Shown here piece by piece: positions 32,146 through 42,939 of a stretch of DNA of 42,939 bases (its first letter is position 1; each line of letters opens with the position of its first letter). The stretch is from NCBI RefSeq assembly GCF_025602895.1, contig NW_026516439.1:1-42939 (forward strand). Direction: 5' to 3'. The translations under genes and the position numbers were made by a program. Source of the DNA: Polychytrium aggregatum. Lineage: Eukaryota; Chytridiomycota; Chytridiomycetes; Polychytriales. The notes under the pieces were generated by a model that was not told the origin of the DNA, ran no database searches, and saw only the letters and a list, made by a program, of their open reading frames with translations.

Positions 32146-34008
32146 ATGGCGACGGTCTGTTGTTTCCAATGCAAGACCCTGCTCGAGTTTTCCGTCCCAG
32201 CCCCGTCCTCGTCTTCGACTTCGTTCGCCGTTGTCTGCCACAGCTGCCAGGCCAAGACCACCGTCCAGGCCTCCACCGTCAAGGTTCTGTATACACCTCT
32301 GGCTGAGGACAAGCGCAATTCCACCACAGACCAGAACAGAAAGTCCATGCCGGCAAAGTTCGGCGGCAAGACAGGCACAGGTTGGTGCTCGCGGACTGGC
32401 TGTGACTGTCTGTCGCGACGATCCATACTGCCACTCCATCGCACACCCCGGCTCCCTCGATTGCATGAAGAGCAGTGTCCCTCCTTTTGAAATATCGGCA
32501 TGTGCACCGGCTCCTCAGACACTTGGATGCTTGCGGCGTTCAGAGCCCCGGTCGTGCCCATAATTCGTTCTGGTGATCGCTCACGAACGCCGTCCTGACT
32601 GATTCGTTCTCGGTCCAACACCCCTGGCGGAATCCAGATGAGAACCCTCTCGAAGCCGAATACTACGAGCTGCTGGGAGTGTCCACCCAGGCCACGCCGA
32701 ACGAAATCAAAAAGGGCTACTACATGATGGCCATGAAGTTCCACCCTGACAAAAACACCGAGGACCCCGAGGCCGAGGAGAAGTTCAAGCGGATCTCGGA
32801 GGCATACCAAGGTAGGAGGCGTCCGGAACCCTCGTGTATTGCCTAGCAGTAGTTGCTGCATAGGACTGGCTGCTGGAGTCCTCCAAGACAGCGTCCGGCT
32901 ACTGTAGCCATCAATTCGCCTCTGGGTTTGCTGGCGGCCTGGAGCTGTCCGCCTCTGGCCAACCATGTCTCCTCTTTGATCCGGAGCCCGTTGCTCTGTT
33001 TTGACGAAACCCTCTCCATTTGTTTCGCTCGCAGTTCTATACGATCCACAAAAGCGCACCATCTACAACCAATACGGCAAGTCCATGGGTGGCTCCGAGT
33101 CGGCCTTTATGGATCCATCTGAGTTCTTCAAGCAACAGTTCGGCGGCGAGAAGTTTGCGGACATCATCGGCGAAATCTCGATTGCCCGTGATTTCAAGGA
33201 TGCCATGGCCAACATGGGTCCCGATGGCTCGGCGGACGCCTCGGTCCCGACCATGTCGATGGAGGAGCGGAACGAGATCCGGAGCCAGCGAGTCAAAGCT
33301 CTCTCAAACAACCTGGTCAACAAGCTGTCGCTCTACACCGAGGCCTTCCCAGTTATCGACTCGAAAGACAACCAGCCGATCGGCACCTCCTTCGAGCAGA
33401 TCGCCCGCGAGGCCCTCGAGTCCTTCAGGGACCTTGTCAAGATTGAAGCCGATGGGCTCAAGACCGAATCGTACGGCGTCGAGCTTCTTCACGCCATTGG
33501 ATTTACCTACTGCCTAAAGGCCCAACAGCATTTGGCCAAGATGGACGTCGAGCACGGCGATGTATTTGCCAAGGTCTTTGGCTTTGGCACCCGCATCCAT
33601 GCCAACTTCAAGGAAAAGGCCCACGTCGTCAGCGAGACGGTCGGGACATTCCAGACGGCGATGGACCTCCAAAAGAGCTTCCAGAAGCTCCAGGAGATCG
33701 AAAAGAAGACGGACGAGAAGCGCAAAGAGAAGGGCGCTGCCGAGACCGACGCACACGTCTTGACCGAGGAGGAGGCCCAGCTGAAGCTCAAGCTGGAGCG
33801 AGAAGCCGCCGACAAGGGAATGCAGGCCCTCTGGAGAGGCAGCAAGCTCGAGGTCGAAGCGGTCTTGCGCGAAGTCTGCGATCGGGTTCTGGGCGACGAG
33901 ACCGTGTCGAAGGAGATTCGCCGACGGCGCGCGGAGGCCCTGCGAGTCGTCGGCCAGGTCTATGAGACTGTTCGATCTGATGATGCGCCGGCGGAGGTCA
34001 AGGAATAG
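32146..34008 (+). CDS. J-domain co-chaperone with DnaJ-X domain (Caj1/Djp1-like)
   Basis: A class C Hsp40-type protein that should stimulate an Hsp70 ATPase. Three exons (32146-32380, 32638-32811, 33035-34008) give 460 aa. Residues 1-40 contain paired cysteines (CCFQC and CHSC about 30 residues apart), resembling a small zinc ribbon. A Thr/Lys-rich linker leads to the J domain at about 85-150, with [20 protein letters not shown], the HPD tripeptide (114-116) and [24 protein letters not shown]. The remainder is the DnaJ-X (PF14308-like) helical domain: [38 protein letters not shown] and [15 protein letters not shown] Lys/Glu-rich coiled coil sits at about 320-370. Yeast relatives act at peroxisomes or the cell periphery; location here is unknown. 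An in-frame ATG at 32107 would add 13 residues. Confidence 0.92.
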
Positions 34009-34462
34009 GTTTGCCGCCACGACCACCTGTGAGGCTGTGCCGACACTCCGTCACTTCTCTCTCCTGGAATGATCTCGATGGCTTATTCCGCTCGCTCACC
34101 CACTCGCGGCATCTTGTTCTTCGTTGCCTTTGCGTTTCTGAGTTGTATGTTATTGTGCGAGCGCGCCAATCTCATCACCATCGCCCCGGGACACACTGAC
34201 ATGGGTTGAGAAGCGAGCAGGAGAACGGCTGCGAGTAAAAAGAAATGAACCACGAAGAGGCAACTGTATGAGAGCTCCCCAGAAATGCCATACACATCCG
34301 AGCAGGGGTTGGGGACATGCGATTGGTTGGGTAAGCCGCAGCGATGAATTGTTGGGAGGGATCTATGTGGTGAAAGGTGAGTGCGGCTGGAGTGGTGATG
34401 AACTGATAGTGGGGGGAGTGTAGACTCGGGCGCTGGCGATGTCGGTGCGCTGGTTTCCGACA

Positions 34463-36302
34463 TCACTGCTCGGTGCCGGTCAGAGTTCGGACCCAGGTGG
34501 TCCGTTGGGTGGGGGTGCTCTCCGAGATCTGGATAATGCGAGAGCCCTTGGCCCAGGTCACCTCATCGTATCCACCAAAGCCCGTGTGCCGGACCTGGCA
34601 CAGCTCCATGTTCGCGACGCTGTAGGGACAGCACCATCCGCTTCCGTGCGCATGGGCAGCATAGGTTGCTCGGATGGTTCCGGATGACACCAGCGCTGCG
34701 AAGAAGCCTTCTTCTGGCAGGGCTTGAACGGCCATGGGAATCTCGTTATGCATACCGGCACATCCGCTGGGGAAGGCGGAATCGAGATCCTGGTACTCGG
34801 GTGGCGGAATGTGGAAGAAGGCCAGACCAGTGATGTTGCGGCCGTATCTCGCAACAACATTCGCATGCTCATTGATGAACCACTGAGTTTGGTCAGCGCG
34901 CCTGAATGTCATCGAGTCCGAGGAATGAATAGAGTCGTATAAGCGCTATACTCGCCATAGCAGACGCTGATTTCACCGTCGCCGCTCCGGTAGTAAATAC
35001 TGCAGTCAACCCGGCCGACAGTACGAAAGAAAGATAAACGCAGCAGCCTTCGCAAGCTTGGCATTCGGCCCGACTGCACTTACACCTTGTTGTAATTGAG
35101 TGGATCCGTAGGCGCCATGCTGGCATTGCCGTTGGAGTCAAAGAACCAAAGAATCATCGTCGGAACCTCGACTCCATTGAGCATGGTGGCGTTGGGAGTG
35201 GAGCCATAGACGGGTAGCCAGTAGTTTGTGATGCCCGTGATGTTGGAGAAGCCGCGTTGAGTGTGGGAAAGCGAGTACATCTGCTCGGTGTTGAGGAGGT
35301 CGATGGACGCAAAGTTCGGCCCGGTATCTGCGATACAGAAATAAGAGGGAAATTTGCCGACGATGGATCGCCGTGCACATGCCAGAATATATGACGGGTT
35401 TGATCAGTGCGAGCGTCAACGGGGTGCAGAGCCGACGGCCAGTGAGGGAGGTTGGGTTCGTTATGACTTGCGTCATGTCTAGCGGATTATGCAAAATACC
35501 CAGTACGCTCTCTCCATACCATGGTTTCCATAGACTGCAGCCCAGCGGAAGTTGCTGTCTCGAAGAGGCTTTGTCAAGATCTGGTAGTAGAGCGATGCGT
35601 TCGAGCTGAGGACGAGAAGCCTGTCAGTGCTCTGGTATGGCGAAGCCAAAGATGTCGCGGGCCGTGTGCGAACAACAGGCAGCCACATGTTGCGGTTCTC
35701 CAACAGCCATCCAACTTACAACATGAACTCGCCGGTGATTTGGTCGCCCATGTAGATCGAAAAATCGGGGTTCTCTGCGAGCAGAACCGCCTCGAGGACG
35801 CCGGTCGAAGAGGCGTCTTGCAGCGGGCCCCAGGCTGTCGACGGCGTCTCGCCGTAGTGGCTGAGCGGCCGCAGTTATCCAATATCCAGTATCCAATCCC
35901 GGAGGATGTGCAAACAGGCGGACAGGGGATTGGGTTGGTGGCATGGCCGGCGGACGATAGATGCAGCAACGAGACGGCCTCGCATAGCCTCGGGGGGCAG
36001 TTTGTCCTGCACACAGCGCGACCCGGCAGCCGCACTTACAGATCGCCGTAGGTTGCTATCTTGAAGCTTCCGTTTTTGTTGAACCGCAGCTTGGCCCGCT
36101 TCGGGTTGTAGAGCTCGTAGCCGGTGGGCTGGTCGGCAAACTCGACGACAGTGCTGGTCGGGCTTGGCGAGGACGGGCTACTGCTGCTGGCACCCTTTGG
36201 GCCGCCCCAGACGCCATACCAGAGGCCGATACCGGCCCCAGCAAGCACACAGACGACGGCCACAACCGAGACAATCCAGACGACGGGCCTGTTTTTCTTC
36301 AT
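34463..36302 (-). CDS. Membrane-anchored calcineurin-like metallophosphoesterase (Dcr2 / PAP29-like)
   Basis: Six exons: 36302-36040, 35860-35720, 35605-35520, 35327-35084, 34999-34952 and 34901-34463, giving 406 aa in frame. After MKKNRPVV comes a single TM helix (about 9-32) and a Ser/Pro linker, so a type II topology with a lumenal or extracellular enzyme domain is likely. Metal-site motifs in order: GDLHYGE (Asp87, His89), YMGDQITGE, GNHD (rebuilt across the 35520/35327 junction), FFHIPPPEY and AHAHGSGWC. The family shows FxHIPxPEY and GHDHxNDxC, so the last motif deviates while keeping His-x-His. The yeast relative Dcr2 is linked to dephosphorylation of Ire1 and cell-cycle entry; the substrate here is unknown. 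The open frame extends upstream: in-frame ATGs at 36410 and 36569 would lengthen the basic cytosolic tail. Confidence 0.88.
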
Positions 36303-36600
36303 CGTTCGCGGATGGGGGTGACGAGTGGCGGAAGCCTCGGGTGCGGGGGCGATCAGGTCGATGCTGCTCGGACTGCTGCGAGCGGCGGGAGATCGTTGGA
36401 AACCTGGCATTCGCTGCTTGCGGAGGGAATCGCTGGAAAGGATCGATAGAAGCAAGAGCCCTCGGACAGGCGGGGGTGGGTGTTGTTTGTGCTGGGGCTG
36501 GCGTTGTTGGTGGCGCTGAGCGGCCGGCACTGCCACCAGGACGCGGCGGTGGCGAGGCAGGGACGCCAAAGACGCCGTTGTGGTCGCGTTCTGAGCGATC

Positions 36601-36760
36601 TGATGCGACCAGATGTGCTCCCATACGACCAGATGCGACCAGATGCGACCAGATGCGACCAGATGCGACCAGATGCGACCAGATGCGACCAGATGCGACC
36701 AGATGCGACCAGATGCGACCAGATGCGACCAGATGCGACCAGATATGATCAGATGCGATC
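36601..36760. repeat. Tandem 10-bp repeat, unit AGATGCGACC
   Basis: Eleven perfect copies (36631-36740) are flanked by degenerate units on both sides (AGATGTGCTC, CCATACGACC, AGATATGATC, AGATGCGATC). It lies about 300-460 bp upstream of the metallophosphoesterase ATG and 145 bp beyond the MPP10 stop. Since 10 is not a multiple of 3, all three frames cycle through the same 10-residue peptide, which creates several false ORFs. It shares the GATGCGA core with the array at 4751-4806. Confidence 0.96.
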
Positions 36761-36905
36761 GGCCCTCAAACTACACGCTCCCGCTCATCGCCATCGCCTG
36801 CCCCGTGAACCCTACTGATATGATCCAGCCACGGCGTGTTGTTGTCCGAAAGTGACAATGTGTCCCGCTGTAACGGCGTAAGCAAGGCGACCCCAATACC
36901 GCACT

Positions 36906-39708
36906 TCAGAGCCGCAGGTTCTCTGCCCGCTCTGTCTTCTTGGACTCGGTCACGGCCCCGCCCTTCTCGACCAGACGAGCTTGCACGTTCTTCTTGCCCT
37001 TTTTCAGCTTCGAGGCGTCGCCAATGATCGTCACATTCTTCTGGCCCATGAGCGACTCGACAGCCTTCTCCTTGGCCCGCTTGCCAGTGTCGATCTTCTC
37101 GGGATGGCTCTTCTCCATGATCTTGCGGTTGCGCTCTTTCTCGGCCTTTTCCTTGCGCATGATCGCCTTGCGCTTGTTGCGCTCGCGCTTCCGGTCTTCG
37201 CTTGTTTTCTCTTCCTCGCTCTTTCCCACCTGGCCCGCATAGACCTCCTTGGCTGTCAGGAGGGCCGCGTCCGAGACGGCAGCAGGCGTAACCTCTTCCA
37301 TCTGGATCGCTGGCACCGACACAGACGGCAGGACCTCGAGGTCGACCGTCGCTCGCTTCGGTGTGAAGTGCCAGTTGGACAGGATGTCGAGGTTGTGGCA
37401 GAGGCTCGAGAACAGCTCATCAATCTCCTCGTGCTGCTTCTGCAGTGCTTCGTCCTTGGCCGTTACCGTGGCGCCGCCTGAGGCCGCTGCTTGCTTTTGT
37501 CGCATGTAATCGTCCTCGTACTCTTCGGCAAGCGACCTGCTGCTCTTTTGGTCATTGAGCTCGATTCGACGGTTGGGATCAAACTCGCGGGGCTTGGTTG
37601 GTATCTTCTTCTCGACGTCATCAAACAGGTTGTCCTTGATGCGTTGCTTAATCAGGTCCTCCAGGCTCTTGGTCTTCTCTTCCGTGATGGCCGGAACGGG
37701 CTTGGCCGCCAATTCGACATCGAGCTCTTCTTCCAGCAGCGAGTTCATGGGGCGTGTCTTGGACCCAGCCTCGCCGCGCATCGTCCAGGATTTTTCGGCC
37801 AGAGCCTCGGCTTCGACTTCCTTGATCTGCTCCTGCAGCTTCAGCTGCTGCTTCTCAAATGTCGAAAGCCCCTGATCCTCAGCTTCATCAAAGGCTGCGT
37901 CAAACAGATCCTTGACTTTGTCGGCAGTGATCTTGTTGTCGTCGCCGTCCTCCGCGTCTTCGGTGTTCTCTGCGGCCTTGGCGTCCTCTGCGTCCCCGGG
38001 TTGTCTGGGGTTGGCACCGGGGAAGGGCAGGAACCCGGTCGCGGCCGAGTGGCTGTCGCCATCGCCCTTTGCCGACTTGCGAGTGGCCTCATTCGCCCCA
38101 AAATGGACCTTCTTCTTGGTCTCGCGTGGACCAAAGAACTCTTCGTATGTGATATCTGGACAGAGGTACGGACATAATACATGGCTCAGAATGTGTGCTC
38201 GAAAGAGCCTGTCGATCAGTGACCACCCGCCGCTCAGCCGTGTTGACGGCATCGCCATACGTACTATTGGAGGCATCGAGATCATCAAGATCATCATTGT
38301 CGTCCTCGCTATCTTCCATCGCGTCCGGGTCTTGCGTTAGGAAATCTGATGGACAAGAGCCGAGAGGGCTGTTAATCCGAGTTGCAAGGTCATGGTGTTT
38401 GGGATTGTACGATCGTCAGAGTGCACGCATTCAAACCATCGAACAAGGGAGTGGTTTGAAGCACCATACGCATTGGACAATCAAAAGCTGAAGGCCTGAG
38501 GAAAGCATCATCCTGTTGACCGATATGTACCTTTTCCCATATCAAACTCGTCGTCTTCGTCGTCTTCTTCGTCCGAGCGCTCGGCTTTTCGAATGTCACG
38601 AGCCTCGGCGCGTTCAGCAAAATCCTCCATCTCTCTGAGCGAGAAAAACTCGTCGTCCACCTCGGTCTGCTCGTACTGCTTCTTTGGACGGACATTGGCA
38701 GCTCTGCCCTTGTGCTTTACAGGAAGGTCCAAGTCTTCACCAAGATCTTCATCATCATCAGCGTCTTCGTTGTCACCTTCTTCATCGAGGTCGATGTCGC
38801 CGTCCAGTTCGTCGCCGTCCAGTTCGTCGCCGTCCAGTTCGTCGCCATCATCGCCATCATCGCCAAAGCCCTCGTCTTCGTCTTCGTCTTCATCTTCGTC
38901 TTCGTCTTCGAGCCCGTCCAACTCATCGTCGCTGTCCATGGCTTCAGCGTCTTCGAGATCATCGTCCTCCTCCATGTGCGGGAGCTCACTGTCGCTCAGC
39001 TCGTCGTCTTCGTCGTCGATTGCAACATCGCCATTTTCAATGATGGTCTGAACCTTTTCGCTTAGATACGCAGTCATGGGGACATTCTGGAGCTGGATCT
39101 GCTCCCACACTTGCTCGGAATCAAATCCATCGATCATGAGCTCGTCGAGTGGGCTCATCTTGGTTGGTTCCGACAGTTTGGCTGATCGCCGCAAACGAGT
39201 GGGGGGAAGGGAGGCCGGACGAGTGGAAGATGTCAGCCAGAGCACACATAGCGATGTGGCAGACTTCTACCAAACAAGCTGATGCACCGGATATTCGGTA
39301 CTTGGCTTGTTGCGTTTGGAATCTCCAGCGCGCCAAGTGCGCTTGGCTTCCGAGGGCATCTCCTTTTGGTGTCGCCTGGCATCACAGCGATGCGACATGC
39401 TCCAAATGTACCAAGAAAGCAGCAGCAGATGCACCGGATCATCCTGTCCCCCGTGCCGCAGCGCTCGTACCAAAATCAAAGAGCCATTTGGAGGCCGCCA
39501 TGATGGCGCCCGAGAACCGCTCGTCCTTCATCAGGAACTTTTCTGGATGCTCGGCCAGGCCCTCGCAAAAGGTGTCGGAAAGTGGGCATTGCCTCAGAAT
39601 GCTTGCGGCTCGATCGTCGACGGTCGATGCCTTAGCTTTGGCAGGTCGAGCTGAAATTGGGCTTGCGACGGTGGCCGCAGACGCTCGTTGCTTCTTGCTC
39701 CGCGGCAT
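36906..39708 (-). CDS. MPP10: U3 small nucleolar ribonucleoprotein MPP10
   Basis: A component of the Mpp10-Imp3-Imp4 module of the small-subunit processome, nucleolar, needed for 18S rRNA cleavages. Four exons (39708-39471, 39181-38531, 38345-38265, 38155-36906) give 739 aa. The N-terminal part has LAEHPEKFLMKDERFSGAI. A long Asp/Glu-rich region (about 130-220) contains a GDELD triplication, followed by VDDEFFSLREMEDFAE. Exons 3-4 join as DASNNITYEEFFGPRETKKK. Family-typical blocks follow: STFEKQQLKLQEQIKEVEAE, KSWTMRGEAGSKTRPMNSLL, VPAITEEKTKSLEDLIKQRI, FDDVEKKIPTKPREFDPN, RRIELNDQKSSRSLAEEYED and DELFSSLCHNLDILSNWHFT. The C-terminus is basic (RKRERNKRKAIMRKEKAEKE). All junctions are phase 1 GT-AG. 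It is transcribed away from HRD3's 3' end. Confidence 0.96.
38799..38843 (-). repeat. 15-bp in-frame triplication inside MPP10
   Basis: Three perfect copies of a 15-bp unit encode GDELD-GDELD-GDELD in the acidic domain. The frame is preserved, so this is an expansion tolerated in a disordered region. Confidence 0.9.
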
Positions 39709-39864
39709 AGCGGCTGGCGGAGACGTGGGTTGATGCTTTCGGCGCAGGCTTGCAGCGAAACGCTCGATTTCGTGAATCGCCGATCGCCCAAGACGGCCGT
39801 TTCGCGAAACAGAAAAAAGCATACACGTGATTCATTTGCTGCGCGCGGACGGGGTGGGTGCTGG

Positions 39865-39985
39865 TCGTCACTGCGGCCATCACTGCAACCATCACTTCAG
39901 CATCCGTCGCATCCGCAAAGGTCAGATCCGGAACGGCCACATCTGAAACCATCGCATCTGCAACCGTCACATCCAGAAATCACAT
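39865..39985. repeat. Degenerate CATC/TCGCATC-rich repeat upstream of MPP10
   Basis: About ten imperfect 10-13-bp units of the type (G/A)CATC(C/T)G(C/A)AACCGT, including GTCGCATCC and ATCGCATCT. It lies 160-280 bp upstream of the MPP10 start codon and 135 bp from the HRD3 stop. The reverse complement contains GATGCGA, the core of the decamer arrays at 4751 and 36601. Confidence 0.55.
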
Positions 39986-40119
39986 CATCAGATGGTCGTG
40001 TTGTGTACTTGGCGCATCACCACAAAGTCAGATCATTGGGCTCATCGAGCGTTCCCACAGCCCACAGTCACCTCCGCACTAGCCAGGATCGTGGCATCGG
40101 AGGACTCTGGCCCTCGCCT

Positions 40120-42939
40120 CTATTGGCCCTGTGGAGGTCTGCGTGCCTGGTCGATAGCACGCAGACCGAGAACCGCTCGGTAGTAGAACAGGAATGCCGC
40201 CACCGCCGACAACGCCATCAAGATCAGCGACTCGGCGTCAACGACAAAGGAAAATCCGGCGTGGCCCTGCTCATTGTCGTCGACGGCTCCGTCGCCCAGG
40301 TCAAAGTCAAAGATCTCGACTTTGGGAGCCACCTCTTGCACCGGCGGGGCCTCGGGCTCGCGAGGACGCTCAACCATGGTGGGGTCGAAGAAGGCCGCCC
40401 ACAGCATCTTGAGCCGGAGCTTCATCAGCGCCAGAGTGGCAGGGAGGTACGCATGCGGGTTGGTATCCATTGCACGGTCGTAGTATCGCTTGGCAAGATG
40501 ATAGTCCTGTGCAAACAGAAGCATGAGTCTCTGCAGCTCGAGCAACTCCATCGCACATGTCTCGATCCGCGCACAGCGTTTGCAGTCATACAACCGAGTC
40601 TTGCATAACTCGAAAAGTGTCGGCCAATGCGAAGCAGGGCGCCGCAACAGCATCTGCGTACCTTCTCAACGCCGATGCCGCACTCGTACATCCGGCCCAG
40701 ATTGAACATCGCGACAGAACTGGCCTCGATGTCGGCGGCCACTTGATAGTACAGCGCCGCTCGTTGGTAGTCGGGCCGTCCGCGCTTGTTCATCCACATC
40801 GGCTTGGTCACCAGGTAGCGATACCACGACGCGAGAAGATCCAGGAACTGCCCCTCGAAGCGATCCAATAGGTCGATCTTGGAAGCGGCGTCGCGGGCAC
40901 GAGGCTTGTTGGAGTCGTCATCTGCCGCGCTGTCCTCGGAGGCTGGCTCAATTTGCTTCTTGGTGGAAGTCTCGTCGGCAGGGGGCTCTTCATGTGTACT
41001 CTTCCGCTGAGGCTGTGGCCTGACGTCGGTGTCGGTGCCGAGGCCCAGGTAGTAGTAATCACCAGCTTTGACACGAGCTGGGCTATTATACTGAGCCGGA
41101 TGGTTGGCGGCTCGACTCCACAGCACCAGACCCACTTTCCAGGGATCCGCATCGGCGGGGAAGAGGCCCGAGTCTTCAAACTCATAGATCCCTGCCATTT
41201 CGATTGATTTAACAGCGTCAGTGACAGTCCCGTCGATCAGCATTGCTTTGATCGCGTGCGGCCAAACCGGCAATTGCGCTGGCGCTGGCCATGACGACGT
41301 TGCAGAGCGGACACTCACCTCGGTCAATTATCCACGCAGCATTCACCTGGGCAGCCTCATATCCCAGTTCGGCGGCAATCAGGTACCGCGATAGAGCACC
41401 TTCAATATCGCCCACTTCGTAGCGCTGGTATGCCTCGTAGACAATCGGGGTTTCCCAGTCGGCCCGCTCGGAGAGCAGCTTGTGGTACTGCAGGGGGCCG
41501 CACAACCACGGGTTCGTTAGTCATGCCAGAGCAACCACCATGTGCGTGCTCGCAACGGCCTCGGACACATTGCAATGCCTACCCCGACTCCGAGCTGGCA
41601 GTCTGCGGCGGGGACGCCAAGCCCTCGGTTGTACATCCGACCAAGCTGGAAAAATGCCCGGAGATTCTCCTTCTTAGCGGACAGGCTTAGGTATGTAAAA
41701 GCACTGACATGGTTGTCTTCGGCTGCGGGCAGACGTGGGCAAGTCGCATATTAACAGATGGGCAAGTGCGCTGACGCCAGAAGGTGGAGTGTGCACACGG
41801 AGTGCATTCAGCGTTTGCATATGCGATGACATCGTATCATACCCATGGCAAGCGCTCCGACTTCGTACTGTGCGCCACTGTTTTCCTTTGCGGCTTCGGT
41901 CAGCAGCTTCTTGGCCTCTTCGAGATCCTGCAAAGATGGTTGGGCATAGATGTAGTGTGGGACCATCGACAACGGGGTCATTGACGGTCAGTTGACAATG
42001 CGCCATTTCACTCAGCGCAAAATACCACCTGCTGACGAGCTGATTGCCTCGTCACTGACAGATACGTGATCAGCCGCGTCGCATATCAGGCGCAGTTGAC
42101 TCGGCCCCACTACCTTTTCAAATCCTGCGAGGCCATCGCGCTTCATTAGGCCGAGGGCATAGAGACACAGCGAGGACTTGAGCGTGGCCCCCCTTCTCGA
42201 ACCACGCGCGGGCGTTTTTGTCGCTTTGCGGGACACCCTCTCCGCGCCAGTGCATCAACCCGATATATCCGGCGGATGCCGCTGCGAATTTGGACAGGTT
42301 CGCTTTTTCCTGGTCCTTGGTGGATACGCCGTTCCGCTTGTACGTGTCAATCACGGCCTTGTAATGCTTGATGACCTTGCTGAAGTAAAGCATTGCGGTG
42401 TGGTAGCTTCGAGTAACCACATGACCGTCATAGTAGATCTGACCCAGATGAAACTTGTGATCGAGCATAGGCATTAGAATCAGTACGCTGCTACCACAGG
42501 CAAGCGATACGATCAACACTGCAGCTGCCTTTTCATCGGTGGTCAACGAACCATTGCCTCAATGTTGTCGTTGTCTGCCTCGTACTTGTAGTATTGAAGA
42601 ATGACATCGACCTTTTCGCTCGAACTGTGAGAGTTCTTTGCGAAAGTGTCCATGGACCCAACGCCGTAAATGCCCCCCTCGCCCTCTGGGATAAAGTCCT
42701 TATACGGCGGCAGCGTTCGACCGAGTGGCGGGCCGTCCAAAAAGGTCTCGAGGGCTGTGGCCGAGACACGGGTTCGGTCATGTTAGCAAAATCGCCAGCC
42801 AAAGTGCCCGCCCGAGGAGTCGCTGTGCAGCAAAGCGTCGCCCGCTCTGCACCCTCATATCTCGAGCCTATCTGCACTCGCTGGCACAACGTACCTCGAC
42901 CAGCAACACGTTCATAGTACCAGGCTGCCTCGGAGCAGT
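40120..42939 (-). CDS. HRD3: HRD3/SEL1L ER-associated degradation adaptor (5' end missing, one frameshift)
   Basis: A lumenal Sel1-repeat partner of the Hrd1 ubiquitin ligase that recruits misfolded glycoproteins for retrotranslocation. Nine exons are visible: 42939-42895, 42754-42552, 42453-42114, 42039-41986, 41927-41843, 41722-41583, 41487-41319, 41191-40662 and 40506-40120, coding about 649 aa; the N-terminus lies outside the window. Landmarks: GPPLGRTLPPYKDFIPEGEG and GGIYGVGSM (SEL1L-type), EAMFHLGQIYYDGHVVTRSY, WRGEGVPQ, LRAFFQLGRMYNRGLGVP, YEAYQRYEVGDIEGALSRYL, YEAAQVNAAWIIDRG, VAMFNLGRMYECGIGV, and DYHLAKRYYDRAMDTNPHA. A C-terminal TM helix (SLILMALSAVAAFLFYY) gives type I topology. 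An Asp/Lys-rich linker interrupts one repeat. Exon 3 (340 nt) is one base too long between two phase-0 junctions; see 42188-42193. Confidence 0.92.
42188..42193 (-). other. Apparent one-base frameshift in a C6 run within HRD3
   Basis: On the coding strand AAG-GGG-GGC-CAC reads WFEKGGHAQV and then leaves the family. With one G fewer it reads WFEKGATLKSSLCLYALGLM, a proper Sel1 repeat. Homopolymer miscall, strain mutation or a true frameshift cannot be told apart from sequence alone. Confidence 0.85.

Noticed and set aside
36601..36760. CRISPR-like array
   Set aside because: The units are contiguous 10-mers with no spacers, in a eukaryotic context with spliced genes.
36164..36855. Three overlapping frames encoding a (MRPDATRCDQ)n repeat
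   Set aside because: A 10-bp tandem repeat gives the same periodic peptide in all frames. No start context, splice partner or family supports translation.
38593..39051. 152-codon poly-Ser frame on the plus strand
   Set aside because: Antisense of the MPP10 Asp/Glu tract (GAC/GAG read backwards gives Ser/Pro codons).

Overview
This is nuclear DNA from a GC-rich, intron-bearing fungus. I read eleven protein genes and the 3' part of a twelfth. Every gene is split by GT-AG introns (two are GC-AG), and each exon chain proposed here closes in frame on phase-matched junctions, except for one single-base slip in the last gene. A fungal-specific transcription factor domain, TEN1, GTP cyclohydrolase II, a Dcr2-like phosphatase and Hrd3 all point to Fungi. 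A type IIC (Na+/K+-ATPase-like) P-type pump together with Sel1-repeat proteins suggests an early-diverging, chytrid-like lineage. That placement is inference, and I cannot name a species.

Layout. 1-1867: no gene seen. 1868-4352 (-): mitochondrial cysteine desulfurase NFS1, 8 exons. 4353-6286: intergenic, with several short tandem arrays. 6287-9734 (+): fungal_trans-domain protein with no zinc cluster visible. 10739-12321 (+): RIB1. 13227-16948 (-): PWP2/UTP1. 17306-19051 (-): Sel1-repeat protein with an F-box-like tail. 19853-23358 (-): type IIC cation ATPase. 23359-25861: 2.5 kb with no recognisable gene. 25862-26345 (+): DUF427 protein. 26799-27430 (+): TEN1. 27707-27856: perfect (CACATC)25. 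28072-31327 (+): SDH1. 32146-34008 (+): J-domain protein with an N-terminal zinc-ribbon-like segment. 34463-36302 (-): membrane-anchored metallophosphoesterase. 36601-36760: decamer array. 36906-39708 (-): MPP10. 40120-42939 (-): HRD3/SEL1L, whose 5' end lies beyond the right edge and which carries an apparent one-base frameshift in a C6 run.

The genes form no operon-like system. Shared themes are mitochondrial Fe-S and flavin metabolism (NFS1, SDH1, RIB1 as flavin source), the small-subunit processome (PWP2, MPP10), ER quality control (HRD3 and possibly the Dcr2-like phosphatase) and telomere capping (TEN1). I found no mobile element, rRNA, tRNA or CRISPR array. The points most worth a second look are the altered ion-site residues of the ATPase, decamer arrays sharing a GATGCGA core upstream of several genes, the transcription-factor-like protein without a DNA-binding domain, two GC-AG introns close together, and the HRD3 frameshift.
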